43,083 bases of DNA from Clostridia bacterium. Lineage in GTDB: Bacteria; Bacillota; Clostridia; Oscillospirales; Acutalibacteraceae. Positions within the stretch are counted from its first letter, which is position 1; each line of letters opens with the position of its first letter. Shown piece after piece: positions 15,778 through 23,214 of this stretch. The notes below the pieces were generated by a model. That model did no database searches, was not told the DNA's origin, and saw nothing but the letters and a program-made list of their open reading frames with translations. The position numbers and the translations under genes are program-made. The stretch spans positions 1 to 43,083 of the forward strand of contig JAFRQQ010000025.1 of NCBI GenBank assembly GCA_017428525.1, written 5' to 3'.

Positions 15778-16779
15778 ATGGACAATCCGTATTTTGAATT
15801 CCGAAAAAAGGCGGAGCCCTTTGCAAAGGCTGCTTCGATTCTGACCTATCCCGTCCTCAAAGGCTTTGACAGCGCCATCCGGCCGAAGGATCCGGCTGCG
15901 GTCCGCCTGTTCGGCGTGCTTGTCGCGGACGTGCACATGCGCGATGAGCCCTACAGAAACCGCAGATTGTTCGACGGCCTTTACGACCTTGAAAACGCGG
16001 CGTATCCGATCGATGTGCTCGCGTCTGCGGGCGATCTGACCGACCACGGCGAATTGTCGGAGTGGGCAACCATCGTCAAAAAGACAAAGGGCCGCAAGCC
16101 GGCGAAGGAGCTCGTTCTCGCGCTGGGCAATCACGACACCTGGACGACCACGCTGGACGGCGACGACAATTACGACTATGCCGTCGAGCTGTTTCTGCAT
16201 TTCACCGGGAAGCTGACGGGCGTGCCGGAGGAGCGCATCTGGTTCACGCGCGTTGTCAACGGCTACTCTTTTATCTGCATGGGCAGCGAAAACGACAGCT
16301 GCGACGGCGCCATCGGCGCAGCGCAGATCGCGTGGCTTGACGAAGCGCTGAAAAAGGCGGCCGAGCCCGGCAAGCCCGTGTTCGTCATCAACCATCAGGC
16401 GCTGCAGCAGACCCATGGGCTTCCCTACACCTCCAGCAGAGATAAGAACCAAAATTTCCCGCCCGAAGAAGGCGGCATTCGCGAGGGCAACGATGAGGTC
16501 CGGGCCGTCCTGGGCAAGTATAAAAATGTGCTGCTGATCAGCGGGCATTCCCACATGGGCCTGAGCGGCAGGCTCAAGAAGCATTCCACCTTTGAAAAGG
16601 TCGATTCGTTCTATTCGATCAACCTGCCGTGCTACATGTTCTGGAATCACGACGGTCTGCCCTCCTGCGGCTACGGCTATGTGATGGAGGTTTACGACGA
16701 CCGGGTGCTGCTGCGGGCACGGAATTTCGTTCGCAGAGTCTGGCTGCCGACCTATGATTTTTCGTTCCCGCTCATATAA
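15778..16779 (+). CDS. Cytoplasmic metallophosphoesterase, second copy
   Basis: 333 residues. Motifs: LVADVHMRD (D51, H53), SAGDLTDHG (D86), LALGNHDTW (117-120), VINHQAL and LISGHSHMGLSG. All metal ligands of a calcineurin-like phosphoesterase are in place. It is closer in style to the third copy downstream (shared RVVNGYSF/KQVNGFSF and AAQIAWL/AAQLDWL segments) than to the first one in this operon, so the second and third look like diverged duplicates. It starts two bases after the serine hydrolase stop, with GGAGG inside that gene's end. No export signal. Substrate unknown. Confidence 0.88.
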   Translation: MDNPYFEFRKKAEPFAKAASILTYPVLKGFDSAIRPKDPAAVRLFGVLVADVHMRDEPYRNRRLFDGLYDLENAAYPIDVLASAGDLTDHGELSEWATIVKKTKGRKPAKELVLALGNHDTWTTTLDGDDNYDYAVELFLHFTGKLTGVPEERIWFTRVVNGYSFICMGSENDSCDGAIGAAQIAWLDEALKKAAEPGKPVFVINHQALQQTHGLPYTSSRDKNQNFPPEEGGIREGNDEVRAVLGKYKNVLLISGHSHMGLSGRLKKHSTFEKVDSFYSINLPCYMFWNHDGLPSCGYGYVMEVYDDRVLLRARNFVRRVWLPTYDFSFPLI

Positions 16780-16821
16780 AACGCCGGGATGCAATAATCT
16801 GAAAGAAAGAGGGATGCAGTG

Positions 16822-17706
16822 ATGTTTGCAAGACTGTTGACCACAGCCGTTCTGGTATTTTCCCTGCTGTTTCAGACCATCGCCGTCGTGCCGCTGAAAA
16901 AGGCGGACGACATTCAGCTCAAGGCCGTGCTGATCTCCGACATTCACGCGGACGCGGATCCCACCCGCGACCGGAGCAACAATCTGCGGCAGATTCTGCT
17001 GGCCATCGGCAAAAATCAGAATGACGCCGACACGCTTGTGATGTCGGGCGATCTGACAAACTCGGGCGATCTCAGGGAGTATCTGAATCTGAACACCTTT
17101 CTGAATCTGTACAGCCATATCGGCGACCGCGTGCCGGAGCTCGGCAACCATGACAGCTGGCACCACAGCGACGATCCGGATTTTGCAACGGCGGAAAAGT
17201 ATTTCAAGGCCTTCTGCCTTTGGAACGGCATAAAGGCCGATCAAGTTTATTACGCGAAGCAGGTGAACGGGTTTTCGTTTCTCGTGACCGGCGTGGAGGA
17301 CTGTGATTTCAAGAATCCCTATCACTCGGCCGCGCAGCTGGACTGGCTCGAAAACGAGCTGACGCAAGCCGTCGGCAAAGCGCAGCCCGTCTTTGTCGTG
17401 TGCCACAAGCCGATCGAAGATCTCGGCGACGCCGCCGCGCGGATGGAACAGATGCTGACTGCCGCCGCCGCAAGCGCAAAAGCGCCGATCGTCTATATCA
17501 GCGGCCACTGCCATGAAATCGGCAAAAACACCTACGCAAGCCCCTGCGACAACCTGATATATCTGAATCTGCCGTCCGTGCAGTATACCGAGGACGGCGG
17601 CCTGGGATTCATCGCGGAAATCCGGGCGAATGAACTGACGCTCACGGGCATGAATCTGCTGACAAACGAGCCCCTGGACGGCTACGCATACCGTATCGCC
17701 TTCTGA
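16822..17706 (+). CDS. Exported or membrane-anchored metallophosphoesterase, third copy
   Basis: 294 residues. It starts with a hydrophobic segment (4-22, RLLTTAVLVFSLLFQTIAV), so unlike its two neighbours it is probably exported or anchored facing outward. Motifs: LISDIHADAD (D40, H42), VMSGDLTNSG, ELGNHDSW, VVCHKPIED and YISGHCHEIG, a complete metal site. It shares its layout with the second copy. Start: AGAGGG lies 8 bases before the ATG; a GTG one codon earlier is less likely. Having an outward-facing and two inward-facing phosphoesterases in one operon suggests processing both before and after uptake (inference). Confidence 0.85.
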   Translation: MFARLLTTAVLVFSLLFQTIAVVPLKKADDIQLKAVLISDIHADADPTRDRSNNLRQILLAIGKNQNDADTLVMSGDLTNSGDLREYLNLNTFLNLYSHIGDRVPELGNHDSWHHSDDPDFATAEKYFKAFCLWNGIKADQVYYAKQVNGFSFLVTGVEDCDFKNPYHSAAQLDWLENELTQAVGKAQPVFVVCHKPIEDLGDAAARMEQMLTAAAASAKAPIVYISGHCHEIGKNTYASPCDNLIYLNLPSVQYTEDGGLGFIAEIRANELTLTGMNLLTNEPLDGYAYRIAF

Positions 17707-17773
17707 GCTGCGGCCGCCGGACGGGGACGCACGCTTTTTTCGGAATTCCTTGTGGAGAATCCTGAAAAAACAC

Positions 17774-17802
17774 TTGTAAAGTAAAGATAAATTGTGTAAA
17801 AT
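17774..17802 (+). promoter_or_regulatory. Internal promoter before the zinc-ribbon membrane protein
   Basis: TTGTAA, 17 bases, TAAAAT in an AT-rich stretch of the otherwise GC-rich 137-base gap, 42 bases before the ATG. The last five genes of the run may therefore form their own transcription unit. Confidence 0.6.
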
Positions 17803-17843
17803 AAAAAAGATAGGTAGTTTGTACGGAGTGAGGTGTTTCTATT

Positions 17844-18749
17844 ATGGCGGTCTGTCCGAAATGCAAACAGAAGCTGGGTCTGTTCGACTGGGGGCAGAAT
17901 TGTCCGCATTGCGGCGTCAATATGCGATTCTATAATTTCGAGGAAAACTTTTACCGGGAGGCGAAGGTGGCTGAGCTTTCCGCGGCAAAGGTCAGCATCA
18001 AGATCAAGCGCCTGAAGGCCGCTTTCATCGGCGGCGCGCTGCCGATCGCGCGGCTCTCTGTTTTGCTTCTGCCGCTTCTGTCCGTGCTCATTCCCGTGCT
18101 GCATTTCAGCCTGCGCCTGCCGTTCACGGAAAAAACCTATGCCTTGAGCGGCCTCGGCCTGTATCAGATGTTCTCGGATCAGACGCTTTCTTACATTCTT
18201 TCCATGGTGAACGACCCCTTCAACGGCGCGGCGTTCAGCGCGCTGCGGCTGGTGCTCTTTGCCGAGGTCGGCGCCGCCGTGCTCGGCCTGCTCGTTTTCC
18301 TGCTGACGCTGCTGTGCTTCATCAGCATCAAAAAGATGTCTGTGGTCCTGTGCGCCGTCAGCGCGCTCGGCATGGCGGATGCCGTGGCGATTCTGATCAC
18401 GGCGCTTAAGTTCTGCGCCTCCGCCGCCGGAGTATCGGAACCGGTTCTGACCGGCTCGATGTCCGTCGGGGCGGTCGTCACGTTCCTGATGTTTGCCGTT
18501 GTTTTTGTCCTGAATCTTCTGATCGCCGTCAAAGGCGTTGAAATTGAATACGGCGAGGGAGATCTCGAACGGGCCGAAATCGCGAGAAAGATCAAAAACG
18601 GGGAGCTGAAGCTCGAAGACCTGCCGCAGCCGATCGTCGAAACCTCCGAGACCAGGGCGATCGAGGAAGAGATCAGAAAGCAGCATGAAAAGCTCGAAAA
18701 CATGGCCGACAGCAACGAGGATGCCGACACCGAAGCGCAGACGAACTGA
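17844..18749 (+). CDS. Multi-spanning membrane protein with N-terminal zinc ribbon
   Basis: 301 residues. Residues 1-25 hold two CxxC knuckles (VCPKCKQK, C4/C7; NCPHCGVN, C20/C23), a zinc ribbon on the cytoplasmic side. About four membrane segments follow: near 64-84 (LSVLLLPLLSVLIPVLHFSL), one around 135-158 (LFAEVGAAVLGLLVFLLTLL), 165-185 and 205-230 (FLMFAVVFVLNLLIAV). The last ~70 residues are charged and helical (EYGEGDLERAEIARKI; EEEIRKQHEKLENM). I do not recognise the family; zinc-ribbon membrane proteins of this style are common in Clostridia without known function. The next gene also encodes a zinc ribbon and a membrane segment, so the two products may interact. Start supported by an upstream GAGGTG. 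Confidence 0.8.
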   Translation: MAVCPKCKQKLGLFDWGQNCPHCGVNMRFYNFEENFYREAKVAELSAAKVSIKIKRLKAAFIGGALPIARLSVLLLPLLSVLIPVLHFSLRLPFTEKTYALSGLGLYQMFSDQTLSYILSMVNDPFNGAAFSALRLVLFAEVGAAVLGLLVFLLTLLCFISIKKMSVVLCAVSALGMADAVAILITALKFCASAAGVSEPVLTGSMSVGAVVTFLMFAVVFVLNLLIAVKGVEIEYGEGDLERAEIARKIKNGELKLEDLPQPIVETSETRAIEEEIRKQHEKLENMADSNEDADTEAQTN

Positions 18750-18782
18750 TTGGCAAAAATGCAACGGAAGGAATCAGACAAC

Positions 18783-20168
18783 GTGAAAAAGATAGATTAT
18801 AAAAAACAGCTTCCGAAAATCGTCATTGCGATCCTCATTCTTTTCTTCGTCGTCGGATTGGTGTGGGGACTGCGCAGCGTGCTTGAGCTGGAAGGCACCA
18901 TGGAACCGAATATTTCCAAGGCCTCCCTTTCTCCGGTGCCCGAAACAAAGGAAGCGATGATCAGCTACATTCTGGCGGCAGTTGAAAAGGCACAGGCGGA
19001 AAAACCCGCGCTGTCATTTTCGGATGAATTCCGGATTGACGACGAAACGATGCAGGCGGGCGACGTGCAGGGCACGGCGGCATACATACGCGCCGGCATC
19101 GACGACAAGCTCGGCGAAGTCCGGGACGATTTTTCCACCGAATTCGGCGAGGATTTTTCCGGCAGGCTCTGGGCGCCTGAGATCACGCCCGACGATATCA
19201 CATCTGCCGAGCTGAACTACGATTACTGGAAATGCCCCGCCTGCGGAAAAGATACGGACGAACTGCCCGAGGTCTGCGAGGACTGCGGAACGAAAGCGGG
19301 CTTCCTTCTCAAACACAAAGACAACTACACCATCACGCTGCACGCAGCGGATGCGGTTTCTCCGGCGGCGCCCGCGTCGTTCTTCGCCCGGAGCTTCCAT
19401 CCCCTTTCGGAGGCAGAGATCAATCAGCTCATCCGGGACAATGCGAGCGGCTGGTTTGAATGCGGCAACGGCTTTGCGATCACCTACCGGAATCTTGAGA
19501 TCTGCGCCGTCGTCAACCGGCTGACCGATCAGATCGTTTCTCTCACCTATTCCGAGGATTGTGATTTCTCAACGGACGCCTCCTTCGTCGGGAAATACGC
19601 CGCGCTCGGGACGCAGGCCGTCGGCTTTACCCTCAACGAAAAAGCAAAGTTTGACTTCACATGGCCGGGCATCACGACCGAAGAGGAGCTTGTGCTCGAG
19701 CCCGGGCAGACGGATGTGCTGCGGGCGGAATCCACCTGCGGCAAGCTCAAGGAGGAGGAGCTGACGTGGAAGAGCTCCGACGAGTCGATCGCAACCGTCA
19801 ACCATGAGGGCTACGTCACGGCGAAGCACAAGACAGGCGATTGCACCGTGAGCGTCGAATACACCTTCATGGGAAAGATTTACACGGCAACCTGTCTGGT
19901 TCACGTCAAGGTGCCGGCCGAGGAGATCTCGATCTCGCAAAGGAAACTGAAGCTTTCGGTCGGCGACACCTACACGCTCAAGGCAAAGGTGGAGCCGAAA
20001 AAAGCAACGATCAAGACCGTTACATGGTATTCGGACAACGAAGAGATTGCCGTTGTCGCTCCGGACGGAACGATCACGGCAAAGCGCGGCGGCGCGGTCG
20101 ATATTTACGCGGTTGCGGACGACGGATATTACAAAGCGACGTGTCATGTTGAGGTGGTGGAGCAATGA
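18783..20168 (+). CDS. Membrane-anchored zinc-ribbon protein with two Ig-like domains
   Basis: 461 residues starting at GTG, chosen for GGAAGGAA just upstream. One N-terminal membrane segment (about 11-30, PKIVIAILILFFVVGLVWG). Residues ~140-165 hold CPACGKDTDELPEVCEDCG, a four-cysteine zinc knuckle. Two Big_2 Ig-like domains close the protein at about 295-375 (WKSSDESIATVNHEGYVTAK, then GDCTVSVEYT) and 378-460 (WYSDNEEIAVVAPDGTITAK). With a signal anchor, the cysteine knuckle and Ig domains should lie outside the membrane, an odd place for a zinc ribbon. Its stop codon overlaps the symporter start as ATGA. Role unknown; a scaffold or substrate-binding accessory to the symporter is possible. 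Confidence 0.82.
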   Translation: MKKIDYKKQLPKIVIAILILFFVVGLVWGLRSVLELEGTMEPNISKASLSPVPETKEAMISYILAAVEKAQAEKPALSFSDEFRIDDETMQAGDVQGTAAYIRAGIDDKLGEVRDDFSTEFGEDFSGRLWAPEITPDDITSAELNYDYWKCPACGKDTDELPEVCEDCGTKAGFLLKHKDNYTITLHAADAVSPAAPASFFARSFHPLSEAEINQLIRDNASGWFECGNGFAITYRNLEICAVVNRLTDQIVSLTYSEDCDFSTDASFVGKYAALGTQAVGFTLNEKAKFDFTWPGITTEEELVLEPGQTDVLRAESTCGKLKEEELTWKSSDESIATVNHEGYVTAKHKTGDCTVSVEYTFMGKIYTATCLVHVKVPAEEISISQRKLKLSVGDTYTLKAKVEPKKATIKTVTWYSDNEEIAVVAPDGTITAKRGGAVDIYAVADDGYYKATCHVEVVEQ

Positions 20169-21787
20169 GTGAGAATAATCAGAACAAATCGCTGTCACAA
20201 AAAGTATTCGGCGCGGAAGCGAATTCCGCTGCGTCGATCGATGAAAAAAGCTTAGGCAAATACAGCGATATTGCCATCAGAATGTTCCATACCAAGGTGC
20301 TTAAGACGAGCGAGATGCTCCTTCCCGCGATCGGCGAGCTTGCGGGAAAGTTTCTGGTGGGTCTTGAGACGTATAAGACTGTCTACTATGTGACGGTCCT
20401 GCGCCTGGATATGAAATACGTCACCTTTATCCTGATGCTCATCGGTATCTATGACGTGTTGAATAACCCGCTCATGGGCATGGCATACGACAAAACCCGT
20501 TCCCGCTGGGGCAAGGCGCGGCCGTATATTCTGCTCTCGCCCCTGCCGTTCTTCCTGAGCACCTTCATTCTGTACAGCGGCGCGATCTTCCTCGGGAAGA
20601 CGCCCGGCGACAGTCCGAAGAAGATCATCTTCCTCTTTGTCATGCTGTTTATACAGGAGACGTTTTCAACCATTTATTCCATCCCGCGCGACAATATGGT
20701 GACGCTGATGTCGCCGAATCCGAAGGACAGAATCACGGTCGGCCTGCTGAGATCTTATCTGGGCAATATCGGCGCGCAGATCATCTTCGCCATCTTCCCG
20801 CCCGTCTTTGAGCTTTCCAACAAGGGCTACATTTCGATCGATCTGGCAACCGTGTTTTCGATCCTGGCGGCCTTCACGGCCGTGCTCGGCACGGTGGGCA
20901 ACATTGCCATGGCCATCGGCTGCAAGGAACGCATCATGCTGCAGCCGAAGCCCGCGCCCATCACGAAAACCATGTTCTACGTGCTGAAAAACAAATACGC
21001 GAGAAGAAACTTCCTTGCCAACTTCGCCGTGAGCTGGTGGAGCGACGGCGGCTACAGATGGGATTTCGTCACGCAGCAGGAAATCTTCGGCGGCTCGATC
21101 CCTTCGCTGATCGCCTATACGCCGTTCAACATCCTGGATGTACTGAGCGTATCCTTCATCCCGAAATTCCAGAAGCTGTTTAAATACAACAATAAGAAAG
21201 CGGTGCTCTGGCTGCGCGCCTGGGACCTGGTTTCCGCCCTGCTGATGTCCATCTTCGGCGTGATGTTTGTTGATAAGAAATGGGTCATCATCGGCATTTA
21301 CGCACTCTTCCACGCGCTGGACGGCGTCAACAACGGACCCGCGAACGTCTTTGAAGGCGAGCTGGAAAGAGAGATCAACGACTATACGGAATACATGACG
21401 GGCGAGCGGCCGGACGGCACGTTCGGCATTCTGACCGGCCTGATCACAAAAGTCACCGCGCCGCTCAACGCGTATCTGACAATCAAGGTCTTTAACTGGT
21501 CGGGCTACGACCCGAATATCACGAGCGTCTTCTGGTCGCAGGGCAACAAGCTCGTTTATCAGAAGGTCTTCTTCCTCTTTGCCGGCATTTCGCTGCTGCC
21601 GAGCGTCATCAAGGCAATTCCGTATTTCTTCTATGACCTCACCGGCGAGAAACGCGAAAAGATGTATATCGCGCTCAACGAGCGCCGCGCGCTGATTGCG
21701 AAGACGAAAGAAAACGAGCTTGACGAGGAGATCAAGGATCTTGCGGAAATGCTCGGCGAGGAGCAGACGGCCGACGCCGCGCAGTAA
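20165..21787 (+). CDS. GPH-family sugar:cation symporter
   Basis: 540 residues, about 12 membrane segments, in the cytoplasmic membrane. The family signature is seen at about 98-120: NNPLMGMAYDKTRSRWGKAR, then PYILLSPLPFF. GPH (glycoside-pentoside-hexuronide) symporters import glycosides with Na+ or H+. The E. coli sulfoquinovose transporters YihO and YihP belong to the same family, which matters because a sulfoquinovosidase lies in the convergent operon. The long N-terminal extension (~35 residues) and acidic C-terminal tail (ENELDEEIKDLAEMLGEEQT) are cytoplasmic. ATGA overlap with the preceding gene indicates coupled translation. Exact substrate unknown. Confidence 0.9.
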   Translation: MSENNQNKSLSQKVFGAEANSAASIDEKSLGKYSDIAIRMFHTKVLKTSEMLLPAIGELAGKFLVGLETYKTVYYVTVLRLDMKYVTFILMLIGIYDVLNNPLMGMAYDKTRSRWGKARPYILLSPLPFFLSTFILYSGAIFLGKTPGDSPKKIIFLFVMLFIQETFSTIYSIPRDNMVTLMSPNPKDRITVGLLRSYLGNIGAQIIFAIFPPVFELSNKGYISIDLATVFSILAAFTAVLGTVGNIAMAIGCKERIMLQPKPAPITKTMFYVLKNKYARRNFLANFAVSWWSDGGYRWDFVTQQEIFGGSIPSLIAYTPFNILDVLSVSFIPKFQKLFKYNNKKAVLWLRAWDLVSALLMSIFGVMFVDKKWVIIGIYALFHALDGVNNGPANVFEGELEREINDYTEYMTGERPDGTFGILTGLITKVTAPLNAYLTIKVFNWSGYDPNITSVFWSQGNKLVYQKVFFLFAGISLLPSVIKAIPYFFYDLTGEKREKMYIALNERRALIAKTKENELDEEIKDLAEMLGEEQTADAAQ

Positions 21788-21850
21788 CAGCTTCGGCGTC
21801 CCGCCTGAAGCTGAAAGCGACTCAATCAATCGGAAAGGCAGGGAACCTGC

Positions 21851-23086
21851 TTGGAGAACTTTGTTCTGGATCAGATCAGATACGGCGTGAAATATCTGCC
21901 GAAATGCCTTGTCGGCTCCTATTTCAAGCCCTTGAAAAGCGCCGAAACGGAAGCATTCCGGAGAAAAGCGGGCGGCTTCATCTGCGGCGTCTGCCATCCC
22001 AATGAGAATTACGACCAGATCAGACAGGCCAATATCGGATGGATCCGCATCGATATCCCCTTCCCGTATGAAAAGGACGGCACGATCAGAAAGAGCTACG
22101 AGGATTTCAAGGCGCGCTGCAAGGGATATAAAGACAGAGGCATCAAGGTGATGGCCGTGACGCCTTATCCGGGCGACTACATCGCCGCCGGGATGGACCC
22201 GCGGGAGGACGAGCAGAGCGTCCGGGAAATCGCCGTGTTTCTGATCAACGATCTTCGCGCTTATATTGACGCGGTGCAGATCACGAACGAAATGGGCATC
22301 CCTCACTTCACGCTGCCGCTGACAGAGGAGGAGGCCGCGCGCTTCATCGGCATCAATGCCGAGGCGATGAACGACGTCAAGCAGGACATCCTTGTCGGCT
22401 ATAACAGCGCCGGGCCGCAGGTCGACCTGCACCTCATGATGAAGCCGTATCACAAATACTGCGATTATGTCGGCATCGATATCTACATCGGCTGCTTTGC
22501 AAATGTGGGCGGATTCCTGTATTTCTTCGAGGCGCTTGTGCGCTATCTCTGGAATCTCACAGGCAAGCCCGTCGTAATTCAGGAATTCGGATATATCAGC
22601 GGCGGCAAGCCGAAAACCAAGGCGGAAAAACGTGAAATCCTGCGCAGCTACGGCGTTGAGAGCGTCAGGGAAGCCTATGACAAGATTGAACTGTTTGTCG
22701 ACAATCTCAACGACCGGATGAAAGAGCATATTCGCCATGTGTCGCCGGACGTTTCCCATCAGGGGGACTTCCTCTTCAAGAGCGATTATGTCAATCACCT
22801 CTTCAAGGAGCTGCCCAGAACCACGCTGATTCCGGGCTATCCCCACACGCCCGCGGGGCAGGGCCGGTTCTTCCGCGACCTGATCCCCCGGCTGTATGCG
22901 CTCCCGTTTGTAGGCGGCGTGATCGTTTATTGCTACTCCGACAGCGACCGGTGCTATATGTGCGGTCAGCCCGATTGCCCGACAGAAACCCGATGGGGCC
23001 TTGTTGACGTCAACGGGAAAGAAAAGCCGTCGTATTTTGCCGTAAAAGAAGCCTTCGGCAGAATCCGGTTCATTTCCCCGTATTGA
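21851..23086 (+). CDS. Clan GH-A glycoside hydrolase, family uncertain
   Basis: 411 residues from a TTG start; the next in-frame ATG is a hundred codons in and would cut the barrel. TIM-barrel features: NIGWIRIDIPFPYE, IKVMAVTPYPGDYIAAG, AVQITNEMGIPHF (Glu147 in the Asn-Glu acid/base pair) and KPVVIQEFGYISGG (Glu245, nucleophile). The Asn-Glu plus strand-7 Glu pattern is that of retaining clan A enzymes (GH5/GH39/GH2-like). The C-terminal part has VYCYSDSDRCYMCGQPDC, with three cysteines close together. No signal peptide, so it should act on glycosides brought in by the symporter encoded 63 bases upstream. It is the last gene of the run; a strong terminator follows. Confidence 0.82.
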   Translation: MENFVLDQIRYGVKYLPKCLVGSYFKPLKSAETEAFRRKAGGFICGVCHPNENYDQIRQANIGWIRIDIPFPYEKDGTIRKSYEDFKARCKGYKDRGIKVMAVTPYPGDYIAAGMDPREDEQSVREIAVFLINDLRAYIDAVQITNEMGIPHFTLPLTEEEAARFIGINAEAMNDVKQDILVGYNSAGPQVDLHLMMKPYHKYCDYVGIDIYIGCFANVGGFLYFFEALVRYLWNLTGKPVVIQEFGYISGGKPKTKAEKREILRSYGVESVREAYDKIELFVDNLNDRMKEHIRHVSPDVSHQGDFLFKSDYVNHLFKELPRTTLIPGYPHTPAGQGRFFRDLIPRLYALPFVGGVIVYCYSDSDRCYMCGQPDCPTETRWGLVDVNGKEKPSYFAVKEAFGRIRFISPY

Positions 23087-23132
23087 TAAACCAAAGCCGC
23101 CCGACCGTACCATTGCCTGTATTCAAACGAAA

Positions 23133-23178
23133 CCCCGGAACGTCGATTGCTTCGACGCTCCGGGGCGTTTCTTTTTTT
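23133..23178 (+). terminator. Terminator between the two convergent operons
   Basis: CCCCGGAACGTCGA and TCGACGCTCCGGGG pair almost perfectly over a short loop, followed by a T-run broken by one C. It ends the plus-strand run; the opposite operon ends 37 bases beyond and can use the same stem. Confidence 0.8.
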
Positions 23179-23214
23179 ATTTGCTTTGTCAGCCGTTCTT
23201 CCTGTGCGGCAGGA

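Noticed and set aside
12518..15826. Open minus-strand frame of 1,102 codons
   Set aside because: It runs in register across three well-recognised plus-strand genes and their gaps; no domain, no ribosome site.
20666..23113. Open minus-strand frame of 815 codons
   Set aside because: Shadow of the symporter and the clan A glycosidase, spanning both; Arg/Asp/His-rich composition typical of antisense translation.
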